Shown piece by piece: positions 36,845 through 50,400 of a DNA stretch of 64,000 nt. The position numbers were made by a program, and so were the translations under genes. The notes below the pieces were generated by a model. It made no database searches, had not been told where the DNA came from, and saw only the letters and a program-made list of their open reading frames with translations. The stretch comes from Canna indica (taxonomy: Eukaryota > Streptophyta > Magnoliopsida > Zingiberales > Cannaceae), in assembly GCA_034359265.1 (NCBI GenBank), contig CP136891.1, positions 83,718,001-83,782,000 on the forward strand, written 5' to 3'. Positions within the stretch are counted from its first letter, which is position 1. Each line of letters begins with the position of its first letter.

Positions 36845-37860
36845 TAATTAAATTAGGAAATAAAATATGAAAACTTAAGAAATGTAAGGGCGTGTTTGAT
36901 TGGCGCAGTTTAGGCCCAAAATATTATTTGATTGTCGCAACAGGGATATATTTCGGATTTCGTTTCACGGAAATCAGCATTTATATTAGACTCGGAGTTT
37001 TACTTCAAATAGTTTTCACGAATTCACGAAACAATATTGAAACTGATGATGACAAACTTCTCATCTCGTTAACAAAACCCGACTCATGCGTTAGGGCATC
37101 CCGACCCACGACACCATGATCTCTAATTGCGGCGACAAGTAATAGAGGCGACGACACTGTCTATGGTTGTTTCGACGATGATCTTTTCGCCCGAAGTCTA
37201 AATTTTTTCGACAAGTAATACACACTAATTTTGTTTTTTTTCCCGAATTTTTTTTTTTCACAAATTCATTCTATGCAATCGCGGAAAAAGTATGCACTCT
37301 TCCTCATTCTTTTATCTAGCCATCTGCTTGATTCATGCGCTCTTTAGGTTATAATGAAAAACTTGGTGCAAATTTGAAGTCGAAATTGAAATTATGATCT
37401 TTTTAAATGGGACAAAATACCAGCCAAAAATAAATATTGAATAAATACCGACGCCTATCAAAATAATTAATCAAGTTTGAAAATTTAATCCCACAACGAT
37501 GGAACGGGATTTGTATACTAAACTATAGTGTATGCTATATATATATATATATATGAATGCAAGTTATTTGATCTTCATCAATTAATATTGACCTTGTACA
37601 CTTGAATAGTTTGATTGTGTTTTCTTATTTCTTCTCATTGTTAATTAGAGGAATAGGAAGCATATATAGTAGTTGCATTAGTTTGTATTATAATCCGGGT
37701 AAATCTGTAGTTTTTTAGAACGGGTAAATCTGTAAACATTGGCAGCAAGTTCGTTTGTTGTCAATGTTGATGGTGTGTAAACTTATCTCATTCATCGACA
37801 TTAGACAGGTGGCGCGTTGTAATTGGCATACACTCAGTTTAGCATCCAGCTGCAGATTTT
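36845..37860. other. Intergenic between ATP synthase g and Lhcb1
   Basis: Divergent upstream region of two oppositely transcribed genes. A possible transposon end (ggcgtgtttgattgg, 36890) has no partner that I can find. A TA run lies at 37539-37554. The 80 bp next to Lhcb1 are annotated separately. Confidence 0.4.
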
Positions 37861-37953
37861 TGATAAAAGCGGCTAAGAAAATCTAGAACTAGATTTCTAA
37901 AAGCCAACAGACTGCCACCTTAGCACCCAATGCGAACCGACGCAAGCCCTCAA

Positions 37954-38014
37954 CCAATAAGAACATCGATAAGATACCTTCACAGTTCACAGTGCAATAT
38001 CTCCGCTATATAAG
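37954..38014 (+). promoter_or_regulatory. Lhcb1 proximal promoter (CCAAT, GATA, TATA)
   Basis: In order: CCAAT (37954-37958), a GATAAGATA GATA/I-box motif (37969-37977) and TATATAAG (38007-38014). This CCAAT-GATA-TATA arrangement is the classic light-responsive layout of Cab/Lhcb genes. The ATG is 83 bp beyond the TATA box, so the leader should be short, roughly 50 nt. Light and circadian control is inferred from the family. Confidence 0.75.
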
Positions 38015-38096
38015 CGACCTCACACAAACACCTGCAGCAGCAACAACCAAAACCCGGCCTTTCTCCAGCCAGCACAAAAGCCCTTCACATCGATCA

Positions 38097-38897
38097 ATGG
38101 CTGCCATAATGGCTATCTCCTCCCCATCCCTCGCCGGGAAGGCGGTCAAGCTCGCCCCCTCCGCCTCCGACATCCTCGGCGAGGGCCGGGTCACCATGCG
38201 CAAGACAGCCGGCAAGCCCAAGCCGGTCGCCGCTGGCAGCCCCTGGTACGGCCCCGACCGAGTTAAGTACCTCGGCCCCCTCTCCGGAGAGCCCCCTTCC
38301 TACCTCACCGGTGAATTCCCCGGCGACTACGGCTGGGACACCGCCGGCCTCTCCGCTGACCCCGAGACATTCGCTAAGAATCGGGAGCTGGAGGTGATCC
38401 ACTGCCGCTGGGCCATGCTCGGCGCCCTCGGCTGCGTCTTCCCGGAGCTGCTGGCCCGCAACGGCGTCAAGTTCGGCGAGGCGGTGTGGTTCAAAGCGGG
38501 CTCCCAGATCTTTAGCGAGGGCGGCTTGGACTACTTGGGCAACCCGAGCTTGATCCACGCGCAGAGCATCTTGGCCATCTGGGCGTGCCAGGTCCTACTC
38601 ATGGGGGCCGTCGAGGGGTACCGCGTCGCCGGCGGGCCGCTCGGCGAGGTGACCGACCCGCTCTACCCGGGCGGCAGCTTCGACCCGCTCGGCCTCGCCG
38701 ACGACCCGGAGGCGTTCGCGGAGCTGAAGGTGAAGGAGATCAAGAACGGGCGGCTGGCGATGTTCTCCATGTTCGGGTTCTTCGTGCAGGCCATCGTCAC
38801 CGGCAAGGGCCCGCTGGAGAACCTCGCCGACCACCTCGCCGACCCTGTCAACAACAACGCCTGGGCCTACGCCACCAACTTCGTGCCCGGCAAGTGA
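38097..38897 (+). CDS. LHCB1: Chlorophyll a/b-binding protein of LHCII, type 1
   Basis: Intronless, 266 aa, the usual Lhcb1 length. It is the major antenna protein of photosystem II and works as a thylakoid trimer. The ATG at 38097 is preferred over the longer in-frame ATG at 37992, because that one lies upstream of the TATA box. Transit peptide about 1-34; mature start near RKTAGKPKP, where the Thr is the state-transition kinase site of the family. Trimer motif WYGPDR is at 50-55. Helix [12 protein letters not shown] has E99, H102 and R104. Helix [16 protein letters not shown] has E214, N217 and R219. H246 (ENLADH) is a chlorophyll a ligand of the family. The RKT start separates Lhcb1 from Lhcb2. 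Third codon positions are nearly all G or C, unlike the AT-rich surroundings. Confidence 0.97.
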   Translation: MAAIMAISSPSLAGKAVKLAPSASDILGEGRVTMRKTAGKPKPVAAGSPWYGPDRVKYLGPLSGEPPSYLTGEFPGDYGWDTAGLSADPETFAKNRELEVIHCRWAMLGALGCVFPELLARNGVKFGEAVWFKAGSQIFSEGGLDYLGNPSLIHAQSILAIWACQVLLMGAVEGYRVAGGPLGEVTDPLYPGGSFDPLGLADDPEAFAELKVKEIKNGRLAMFSMFGFFVQAIVTGKGPLENLADHLADPVNNNAWAYATNFVPGK

Positions 38898-40843
38898 GCA
38901 AAGTAAAACAACTCGTGATGAAGCTGCTGTACAAGAGTTTGAATACGTAGTGTTGAGAAGATTGTGTGATTAATTGCATGCACAAGTTTGTGTACTACTA
39001 TCGAATCTACTGCCTTATCGACGTTCTTTTCTCAGTCAATTGACTCGGTATAATTTAAATTAAGGTTTGAATATTGAACCGGACCAAATTTGACTCGGTC
39101 CGGTTCACACTGTCGAGTCACAAAAATACGTAGTAGATTTCGTTTTTATATTCCACGTTCATCAAGTAATGGACGCGACCCAAGTCTAAGACGAGTCCGA
39201 TCCAATGTGGACACGGATCCCGAGTCACAATCCGTGGCTCGATCAAATCCATTCGCTTCTGTGGATGGATTTATTCAAATCCGAGTCACCGAACCAACGT
39301 ATTAAAAAAGCCGCTGGTTTATAGCAAAAAAATGTAACATTTTGGAAGTATTTATTAATGTAACAGGTCAAACATTTTGTTTCATGTTAATCAAACATTG
39401 TAACGTGTTTCACATTGTATTAATTAATGTAACACATCGTAAGAGGACAAACTCCACGTAGTAAATTATACGCAATCTGGAAATAATTAATTAATCGCTC
39501 ACAAATTAACTTCATAACGCGAATCTTAAAGCAAAATAGATAACATAAGATGTTGAGCTAATTGCTGCAGAAATCAAGGACCTTTTTGTAAAATTAGAGG
39601 AGGAGGAGGAGGAGGAGTACTAAAGTAATCCAAAATACTCGACGGCGTTGCGCCAAAACTGGAGCTGGATGATGATGGCATGGCAGCGGAAGCAGCGTTT
39701 GATTTAAAGAGTAACCTCAAAAAGCAAGAGATTCGAGAGACATTTTTCACCCCACTTTTTCTCGCTTTTTGGCTTTTTAGCTGTTGGATATTTGGTTTGG
39801 TTTACTCATTTGGGTGTTTTTTGATTTGGAGTCATCTGGCGGGCAAATATCTCGATTTGGAAGCCATATAGCTCGCTTGACTGTCGAGTCTTACTCCACA
39901 TTTGTTTCCTCTTTTGGTTTGCGCATATAGAAGAACGGCTCTATGAGGAAGAGAAATGAGGGAAAGTTTGCATTTTGATGGATTTCGTGTTTCTGTTTGA
40001 GAAGTCAAGTGGGAAGACTGGTACTTGGGAGATCTTACGGGTGTTTAGAATGATCTGAAGGTCCGTTCTGGCCTCATTCTGAAGCATTAGTCGATCATCT
40101 GTATATCCTCGTTGGTAGGATGTCAGTGAGAGGTTTAAAGGTAGGATCAGTGGTGGTTCTGTCTTCTTGACATCTTCGAATGTTCAAAATCTTTTATTTA
40201 AGCGGATAACTAGTGTGTTTTCTAGGTTATTGAGCATCTGATATTCTGATGTGAGAGCATAAAGAGCCCATTACTGTTACCAGGCAACAGCATCATCTTT
40301 GGGCTGTCGGTTTCCTCGGGCAAAGGCAGCAAGTACAGTCACGGGAACAATGCACTGAAGCCATTTGCCACTTTTTCTCCATATCTTCTTTTCAGCACGA
40401 AGTTACTACAACTTTTCTATTGAACAGTATTTGGGGCTTTGGAGATCAAGTTTCTAAAGCATTCTGTATATAAGGTAGAAGAAAACACATCGATTTTGGT
40501 GCAGCTGAGATCAACCACTAGAATTTAAAGAAGACGACGGTTGTTGACAGAAGTTCAACTTTGTTGTTTCCCGAAGCATTTCATCCAGGTAGGTCGAAAG
40601 AAGTCTTTTCTTGTGATTGTTTTAAACGCTGAAAATAACAGTTGATGATGTGGGTTTCAATGTTTTTTTTAATCTTCGCCGGCCTGGTTGAACCATTATG
40701 GTGAAGGAAAATGCCTCTATTTAATATTATAATTTGTCTTGCTTCTCCTCTCATTAAGAGCAAGCTGGCACTTGAGAAGGGATGAAGGCGAAGTCCTGAT
40801 CGCACTCTAATACGAGAAGGTTTTACTTGAGATTAAGAAAGGA
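38898..40843 (+). other. Lhcb1 3' flank and leader region of the USP kinase
   Basis: No coding gene recognised. It holds a transposon-like remnant with gactcggtccggttc (about 39090-39300), a GGA-repeat (39597-39617), and a likely 5' leader of the downstream kinase. A donor-like atccag/gtaggt (about 40588) suggests a leader intron before the ATG at 40844. A 63-codon open frame at 39680-39871 lacks family features. Confidence 0.4.
39597..39617 (+). repeat. (GGA)n microsatellite
   Basis: Six consecutive GGA units. Purine-rich runs like this are common in plant 5' leaders, fitting a transcript start for the kinase gene nearby. Confidence 0.7.
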
Positions 40844-43800
40844 ATGAGTCCCGAACAAGAGCACGAGAAGGGGAAGGCTTCTAAGGACCTTGATACTTCT
40901 AAGAAGGTTGTTGTTGCAATTAAGGCTTCAAAAGAAATTTCAAAGACAACACTTGTCTGGGCGTTAACGCATGTTGTTCAACCTGGTGATTACGTAATTC
41001 TTATGGTTGTGGTTCCATCATACAATTCTGGTAACAATAATCCCAACCATGTTTCCCCTAATTTTCTTTTCTTATCCACTATGTCTTAAGAATCTCCCAA
41101 GAGATTGTACATGTGTTATAATTAATAGTCCTTCATGTTCTGATCTTAGTCATTCTTCTAAGAGGTTTTGAATATTACGCTTATGCTTCTCTAATTAATT
41201 GGCACAAATCTAGATAGACTGTGGTATCATAACTATTTACTCATTATGAATAAGCACAGAGGTTCAAGTTTTTCCTGAATTAGCTCTTAAGTAATAAGTA
41301 TTCTTCACTTGATTGTGCATGTAGTTATTCTGGGAGTGTCTATTTGGGGCACCAATTCATGGAGTCAAATTTGCAGAATGATACCTACTACTAGGAGGAC
41401 ATATTCTTCTACAATCCTGTAGTTACTAGTTTAATGTTAGTTGTAACCCTCAAAGGGGTTGTATTGTAAACAATTAAGTCTCCTATAACTCTTTGTTGCT
41501 GCAAGCTTGATTATGCTTCATTTTAATCAATATTGTGAGATACCAATACATCACAATCTATCATTTCTAAATATAGTGAGATACTGATACATGATAATCT
41601 ATCATTTTTTACTTTTTTAAGACTAAGTTTAATTTTCATTCTTCAGGTAGAAGACTCTGGGTGTTCCCAAGATTTGTTGGGCACTGTGCCAGTGGTCAAA
41701 GTAATTCTCAATTCGGCACTGTTATGGAACAAAAGTTCGACATCAGTAATTCTTGTTCCCAAATGATCCTTCAACTTAACGATGTTTATGATTCAAATAA
41801 GGTCTGTTGCTGAAGGTATTTATTTTTTCTCTTCCTTTGAATTTCTTTGCAAGTGTGCTCAATTCTTTCTTAATCAATGTAGATAAATATCAAGATAAAG
41901 GTAGTTTCTGGATCACCTTATGGCGCAGTAGCTACAGAATCCAAACGAATTCAGGCAAATTGGGTTGTGATGGACAAGTAAGACTTTACCTCTTTTTAGA
42001 ATTTCAAGTAGGACTGTTTGACCAATCTATAAAACTCTTCTAAATAATTTTAATTGTAAATGTTTCAGTTCGTGACTAACGTTTGAGCTAATTGATATTT
42101 CCCTCTGATTACTCTTTGAGCTACTAAAAAGTCACAACTGCTTTCTACAGACATCTGAAGCATGAGAAGAAGCGTTGCATTGATGAACTCCAATGCAACA
42201 TCGTGGTTATGAAGCGTTCTCAACCTAAAGTTGTTCGCTTGAATCTAGTAGGATCCCGTGAGGCAGATTATCAATTGCTTGGTGGTTCAGATAAGTTGAA
42301 GAACACTAATGACACCAAAGACTCCCAAATTTCTTTTAAAGAGCTAGCTGTAACACCAACTAGTAGTCCTGAGGCAGATACATCATCTATTGGTACTGAA
42401 GCTGGGACCTTCTCAGCATCAAGTTCGGATCCTGGAACTTCTCCATATTTTGCAATCAAAACATTTGCTGCCGTCCAGAGAAAAGAGCATGTAAGTGCTG
42501 CAGAAATCGGGAACAAAGATGTGGCTACCCCTGAGTCTGACAGTGAGAGTTTGAGTAGAGCAAGAACAGAATTTCAGACGAGGATGACTGAGATATTAGG
42601 TGATGGTCATCCATCTTTGAAAGATATTCCGGATGTATCTCAAGCACTCGTTATGGAAGCCCATATATCTACAGAAAAGGCATTGTTAGATAAATTTGCT
42701 AAGCTTGATAAGGAGGCTGGAATTGTTTCTCTCAGATACATGTCAGATTTAAACTTCAGTGAGAATGTCAGAGAAGCAATTTCTCTATCTAGAAATGCAC
42801 CTCCAGGAGCACCTCCCCTATGTTCGATATGTCAGCACAAGGCACCTGTGTTTGGAAAGCCACCTAGATGGTTTAGCTATCCTGAACTGGAACTTGCTAC
42901 AGATGGATTTTCTCAAGCAAACTTCTTGGCTGAGGGTGGGTTTGGATCTGTTCATAGAGGCGTCCTCCCAGATGGTCAAGCAATTGCAGTCAAGCAACAT
43001 AAACTTGCTAGTTCTCAAGGAGACCAAGAATTCTGCTCTGAGGTGGAAGTTCTAAGTTGTGCCCAACATCGCAATGTAGTGATGCTAATTGGATTCTGTG
43101 TTGAAGACAGGAGAAGGTTATTGGTGTATGAATATATCTGCAATGGCTCATTGGATACTCATCTTTATGGTAACTCTTTTGGTTATAAAAGCAACTATTT
43201 AGTTATTATTTTGGTATAAGGTGGATAAAGTGATGGCAGAGCTAATTAGCAAAGTCTAGATGAAACAATTACCTTCTACATTTTGGCCCAACACCTTGGT
43301 AGATAATTTTCTTCAAGATTCAGTATCCCAGAAAATGATTAATGATGTTACTGCCTTTTTTGGTTGCAATTGCATAGCATTTAGGATTACAAATACAAAC
43401 TAGTGATGTGGTCTGAATGTGTCACGAATTTTTGTCAACGAATCCTCTTAGAACATTTATTATTTTACACTTTAACTGGACAAGATGGTTACATCATCTG
43501 TAGTTGAATTATAAGTTGTTTTTGGACTTGTCAAAATGTGTGATCACTGAGTCAGTTTGATGTTTTCACTCCAAATATATTCAGCTGCTGCCGAATAAGA
43601 GTTATAAGACCATAAACATTTCCTCAAGATATGACCTGCATGTATAGTTGTGATATCCTCTTGGGCAAATAAGGGCACTTCTGTTGCAAATTGATGAAAG
43701 ATTTTATTATTAAAAAGTCCAGTTCTGATTGCAATTGGACTAATATGTTAAGATAAAAAAGATATCATCCATTTTCCTTGCAGGTTGCTATAAAAATTCT

Positions 43801-45803
43801 CTTGAATGGGCTTCTAGACAAAAGATTGCTGTAGGAGCTGCACGAGGTTTGAGATACCTTCATGAGGAGTGCAGAGTTGGTTGCATTGTCCATCGGGACA
43901 TGCGACCAAATAACATTCTTCTAACCCATGATTTTGAACCACTGGTATGACCTTCATTTTTCTTCTTCAGAATTTTGTGCTGGTCATATGACAAATCACT
44001 CTCCTTTGTGATATTGCCTATCTGGTGCTTGCGTTATCCTTGAGTTTCTAATAATACAATGATTTTTTAAAGTTCCTTTACTTGATTTAGTTCCTTATTT
44101 GGTGATTGTTATGATCCTTGCTTTATATGATACATTAATACTATAGTGTTTAAAAATTGTTTAATCATTTTGTCAATGCACTGAAAATTTGGTAGTTTAG
44201 TTTGCCTTGTTCTTAATGCAGTCTAAGCTATAACAATTGTCTAGTCAAATTAAATTTTTGTTTCCTGAGCCAATTAAGCTGAATTCATTCTTTGCAATGT
44301 AGTGACATATGATTTAACTGCATTTCTTTCCTCCAAACTGAAATTTCTTTACCTCAAAATAATAATAATAATGAAATCATTGCAAGATAGTGTTCAGCGT
44401 CAAATGATATTCTTTTGAACTAATTTTCAGATTTCCATAGACACTAAGATAGAACCAATGACCAAAAAGAATCCTGATGTGACTGGAAAATAATGTTCCT
44501 TTGATATTCTAGGTATTAGTCCATGCCAAGCAATCAATCAAAAATAGGAAGTCTCAAATGGTTTGTTATTCTAATATAATTAATTCTTAGTGAAAATTTT
44601 GTGTTTACTTTTTTTACTTTTTTCATAAGTATACTGAAACTTTTAGAAAGATTTATATTCATATTTGTATAGATACACCCATGAAGCTTGTTCCAAGTTC
44701 CAACACCTTGTTCTCACTAAATGTTTCCAGGATAGGCATCATACATTTCTACTAACAGATGAAGGAACTCTTTTTACATATTTCACTGCTACTTAATTTC
44801 TTTCTCTATTTCTTATGACTATATGACAATTGACCTTTATTATGTTATAAAGGTTGGAGATTTTGGCTTAGCAAGATGGCAACCTAATGGTGACCTAGGT
44901 GTGGAAACAAGAGTGATAGGCACTTTGGGGTATGTATAGAACCAAAGTTACACCGATCTTTTATTTCGCTACTGAACATTGAATCCAAATCACCTCCATT
45001 CTTCCACTGTAGATATCTAGCTCCAGAATATGCTCAAAGTGGGCAAATTACGGAAAAGACCGATGTATATTCATTCGGAGTTGTGCTGCTGGAGCTTGTC
45101 ACCGGGCGTAAAGCTGTTGATATCAACCAACCAAAGGGCCAACAATGCCTGATTGAATGGGTAAGGAGAAACCTATCTAATTAAATGCAGCATTCTCTGT
45201 TACTTTGGCGGTCACTCATTCTGGTTGATTACTCAATGATTTAGTTATCATTTCTCTGCTCAATATGGATGTGTTGCATTTATGCTGTCCTTCCATACAT
45301 ATGAGCTTGTCTCAAGCTAGTCAACCATATGTCCTTGTTTGTGCAGGCTCGCCCGTTGCTTGAGGAATTCGCTATCAACGATCTCATAGATCCGCATTTG
45401 GAGAACAACTACTCTGAACATGAGGTATGCTGCATGTTGCATGCAGCATCATTGTGCATTAGGCGTGATCCTCACGGCCGGCCTCGGATGTCTCAGGTAT
45501 ACTGTCCATGTTATACAAAAACTACAATCACAGCGAGAAAACAATTTTCTCCTGAGCTCTTCTAATCTTATGGATGTGTTCTGCGTTTCATTTGTACTCA
45601 AGGTTCTTAGGATATTGGAGGGTGACATGGTCATGGATTTGAGTTGTGCTTCCACCCCCATATATGACAATGGAATCAATAGCTTACTGCATGACAGTCC
45701 TATTCTAAGACAGGATTCCGAGGTTTTGATGGGGAAGAAATCACACGAAGCCTTGCAAAAGGCCTGGGAAAGAGAGAGGAAGGCCATCATCCAAAGATGT
45801 TAA
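40844..45803 (+). CDS. Protein kinase with N-terminal universal-stress-protein (USP) domain
   Basis: A 730-aa cytoplasmic receptor-like kinase, same architecture as Arabidopsis At1g55200/At3g13690. Exons: 40844-41030, 41647-41801, 41883-41977, 42151-43169, 43784-43944, 44853-44929, 45013-45160, 45347-45496, 45603-45803; every phase closes (2193 nt). The USP-like domain (about 20-160) starts [23 protein letters not shown] Ser/Thr/Pro-rich linker (about 185-290) and a CSIC-x2-H patch (about 370) precede the kinase. The glycine loop is AEGGFG (406-411), with Ala in place of the first Gly. The catalytic Lys is K427, HRD is at 522-524 and DFG at 542-544. The loop reads HRDMRPNN: the usual Lys is Arg, as in its Arabidopsis relatives, so catalysis is probably retained. 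No signal peptide or membrane segment is present. Substrates are unknown. Confidence 0.93.
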
Positions 45804-47434
45804 TTATTTCAATTTTCAAGGAGTTATATGCCTATATAATGTGTATTCTCATAGATTTTCTTTATCTTGTTTCATTTTTGCTGCATTTTCTAAGAGTTGT
45901 ACTGCTTGATTCGTGTCATGTTCAATGTATATATTTATGAATTTGGAAATTTGATCTCTTGATCATTCTTTTGCTTGGAATTTGGAAATATTATATAGGT
46001 CAAGGAGTGGCATCGGTTGGGAAGGTCTAATAAGTCAAAAGTTTAATATATAAATAATATAGGGATAAACCTACTTTTGATCTCTATTTTTTCAACTTTA
46101 TTTTATTTTGATTCCTATAATTTAAATATTTTGATTTTAGTGCTTGTAATTTCACTATGTTAAAAAATTAGTCTTGTTGTCACTCCAATAATTAACAATT
46201 TATTTTCAATCTTGTGTGATAATCATTTGTCGACGTGTTAATTAAATTAATTTTATCTTTTGATACGTTATCTAAATTATTTATTTTATTTAACTTTTTA
46301 AAAAACTAAAAACCTAATTTTGATATTTATATTTTCACAATATTTCGTTTTTGATCTTTATATTTTCACGATTTTTATTTTTGATCTTTATAGTTTAAAA
46401 ATTTATGATTTTCGTCATCGTAATTTCACTATGTGATGAAGTTAGTATTTGTCGGCACCCCAATAACTTAATAGTGCTTTCGGAATTAGTTCGGTTGATT
46501 TCATTGTAATAATTTCATAGTTGAATGTATTATTTTCTAAAATTTATTGTAAATAATTACAAGGGTAAAATAAAATAGCATCATATATAATATAAAAAAT
46601 TATTATTCTATGAATGTCAAATTGGTGCTTGTAAAAAGTGAAGACAAGTTCTCTTGTGCGAATCAAAACCAAGGTACCATAAATTGTGATAAGCAAAAAA
46701 AATCTTTTTAAAATAAATTGGTCCAGAAGTTAATTTTTTTCTCTTACATTCTTTATTACGATACCTCATCTGATTGGCATGAAAATAATTTTTTTAAAAA
46801 AATTATAATTTTCATGAATTAATTTCTCACGTGCATTTTTCGAAAAGTACCTAAAAAATATTTGATTGATAAAAAATTAATTCATATGAAGTATAACTTC
46901 CTATTTACAATATGTTTGATTGACATACGTACTTTCTAAGAAGTACATATGAAATGATCAGTATACTCTTTTTTTTAATAAATTAATATTTTAATTTATA
47001 CGTGTTAATATATATATATAATATATATATTTTATTATATAGAAAACTAATTTTTATTTATTGTTAATATGAAAAATTATATATTTTACTTTAAAAAATT
47101 AAAATAAAATAAATACGAAGAGAATTAAAAAATTATTTAATCTCATAACGTTAATAATATAAATTATAAATTTTATATTAAATATAAATATATGACTAAT
47201 ATTAAAAAAAAAATTATAATATAGAAAGTGTAACTTATCTAAGTTATTTGATGTGTTTTGCAAAAAAAATTACACTTTCTAAAATAATTATACTTTTTTG
47301 AAATGCAAAAAGTGCATAACTAAATAAGAGCTATTTAACTACTCCCCGTAATAAATTGTGTGAATCATGCGAGGACTTATATTATACGTATAACAACAGA
47401 ACAGTAGAAGGAAGAGGAAGAGCCATGGAAATCA
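45804..47434. other. AT-rich intergenic between convergent kinases
   Basis: Lies between the 3' ends of the plus-strand USP kinase and the minus-strand LRR kinase. Around 46060-46480 it contains 'tgatctctat', 'cctataattt' and 'tcactatgtt' repeats resembling one arm of the 27941-type MULE-like element, with no paired arm that I can see. Otherwise A/T runs only. Confidence 0.4.
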
Positions 47435-50400
47435 TCATCTTGCAGAAGGACCACCGCCGACCGACATCCTCGCCACACGGTCGATCTCAAGTGCACTGTT
47501 CTGGCTCACATCACTCACGTCCGAGTACAAGTTCTCACTTGCCACGGCAGGTTTCTCCAGCTCCAAACTCTCCTTCAGCTGCACCACCACCTCCGCCATG
47601 AACGGCCTCTGCTGCGAGCTGTGCGCCGTGCACTTCAACGCCACATCCGCACACTTCCACACGGAGTTCACATCGTACTCCCCTCGCAGCCTCGGGTCCA
47701 CAATATCCTCGATGTTTCCCCTGGCGAGCCTCTGCCTCACCCACTGAACTATGTGCGCTTTCCCCGCGGCGGAGATCACCGGAGGCTGGCCGGTGATCAG
47801 CTCCAGGAGCACCACTCCGAAGCTGAACACGTCGCTCTTCTCGCTGAGCTGGTAGGAATTGTAGTACCTGAGCATTTAAATTCAATGGTCATTGTTGCAA
47901 CGAAGGTGTTCTGGGAAAGTCCTCTAAGAAAAATATAAGAAGCTTGCTAAGATGGGGCTAGTGATGTACTCTGGATCGAGGTAGCCCGGGGTTCCGACCA
48001 CTGCCGTGGATACATGGTCGGTAAGATCGCCTTGGAAAGCTTTGGAGAGGCCGAAATCGGCGATCTTGGCCTCCAGTGTCTGGCTCAAGAGGATGTTCCC
48101 GGTCTTCACGTCTCTGTGAATAAGTGCTGGTTTGCATGCCTTGTGCAGGTACTCTAACCCTGGATTGCATTTGAAGGCAGTTGAATTGATGGTGACAGAA
48201 ATGGAGAGCAAAGAAAGTGCAAGGACAATGTATGCTCCAAACCTTGTGCAGCTTCCACTACAATCCGAAGACGCTGTCCCCAACTCAGAGGTCTTGCATG
48301 AGGTGCTCTGCCTGCAGCAGATCATCAGAACATGTCATCAGTTGTTTGAGAAGTGAGGTCTGAAGGAAATCAATGTTCTTCACAGTTCATGAGTTACTTT
48401 TCAACTAATTGTTAGAGTATGATGAAGCCGACCATATCCTTTCAAGAATTCATTAGTTTATCATATGGACCAACCAACACAAGAAAATTTGAAGTAAAGA
48501 TTAGGTCTGCATGTAGTTCCAAACCTCTCAAATGATCTTGTAGGGTTCCTTGAGCCATGTATTCATAGACAAGTGCCAGGTACTCTCCATCATTGCAATA
48601 GCCAACCATGGAAACTAAATTTTTATGGTGAACCCTTGTCAAGTGCTGGGCCTGAAGAAATAGAAGAAGAACAACATTCATCTCCAAATTGAAGAACAGG
48701 AGCAGAATAATGGTGCATGGTCTCAAGTTTTGATTCTATTACCTCGGCAAGAAACTCTTTAGTCCCTTGCTCCGATGATTGCGATCGCAATTTGACGGCA
48801 ACCTGAGTACCATCCTCCAAGTGTCCATGGTAGACAATTCCAAACCCTCCCTTTCCTATGACCTTTTGGAAGTTACTTGTTATGCTCTTCAACTCCATGT
48901 ATGTGAATTGGCGGTTTTCAAGTTGCAATGAACCATTTTGAAGCTCTCCTTGCCTAAGGAAATCTTGATTCGGAGGATCCATAGTCTTACCTATTCTTTG
49001 ACCTTTCAAGTAAAGTTTGAACAAATCAGATGCAATAAATCTTGAAAAGATTGTACGAGAGTCTTTTGTTCAAGACAGACTACCTCGTGACCTTCTCAGT
49101 CTACAAAGAATGAATACCACCAGAAGCACTAGCAGAGGAAGAACTACACAAAGAACCACAATTACAGGTGTTGAAATCTTCTTTTTTGATGATGTTGTTG
49201 CTGTTACTTGACATGAACTTCCACTGGCACAAAGTAGTCCATTTTTCTCAGTTCTGGAATTGTGCAAAATAACACTGCATTAGTGAAATAAGCTCCAAAG
49301 TGGAAATGATAGACAGACATGCATAAAGTCTTAAACACAACAAAAACCTTAATGTGAGGGATCCACTTTGTGCTTTTGTAAGAAGTGCAGAAGGTATTGA
49401 TCCATTCAAGCTGTTGTTTGTCAAATCTCTGCAAGAAGCCACATGATGATGAATCACAAAGTTTCCATTTATATGGATCAAAAGCAAGGATATATATTGA
49501 AGATACTCACAGAAGTTTTAGAGAAGGCAATTCTGCTAGGATAGCAGGTATTCCCCCTGTTAAGTTGTTGTTAGATAAGTCCCTGATAAAACAACATGAA
49601 CATGATTAAACTCATATATGATTTAGAGAACAATCAATTCTAATAAATCAGTTGCACTTACAAGAACTGGATTGCACTGAGGCTGGCAAAAGAAGGGGTT
49701 ATTCCACCATTCAATCCACTGGAAGATAGGTTCCTGAGTTTTATATGATTACAAGTTTATTTTCCTCATACTGCAAATATTTGAATATAAGAACAAATAT
49801 TCACATTAAACAACTCACAATGTAGTGATCCTAGGTGTATCAGAGATGCTAAAAGTGCAGTTTACTCCATCCCACACAAAATCTTTGGGTGCACAAGGAT
49901 CGCCCATCCAATTCTTTTTTATCTCGTACCATGACTTTATCATCATCATAGCATTAACTGATATAGAAAACAAGTTAGTAGAATAACAAATGTTAATGAT
50001 TTGAGATTCTTTTTCAATTTCTTTTTGTTGGACATGAAAATAAGTATAAACATGATATTTGATTACCATTTTCCTATTTTAAAATAAAAAATTCAAAAAC
50101 TTTGGGTGTATCACTACAAAAATACAATTAAATATCGACATTGCACTTAATTAAAAAACCAACGCTGGATAGGTGCTTAAATTTTGATTTAGATGCTTTT
50201 TAATGTGAATAAATGAGCATAGAAAATAAAAGAGTAAAGTTAATTGGGTAGGGATACCTCATTGTATGAATGATGTAGGACTAAGCATTTGATCAACAGC
50301 ACTACCACAAAATATCTAAAAACCTTTACCATCGAACCGACAGACGCCAATTCCAAAAAACAAAAAACATACTGGTACCAAATATTTTTGCCGCAAGTAT

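Noticed and set aside
37992..38096. 35-residue N-terminal extension of Lhcb1 from the upstream in-frame ATG
   Set aside because: That ATG lies 5' of the TATA box at 38007, so it is not expected in the mRNA. The ATG at 38097 gives the standard 266-aa precursor.
38094..38834. Long GC-rich minus-strand frames opposite Lhcb1
   Set aside because: Antisense shadows produced by high GC3; the plus strand encodes full-length Lhcb1.
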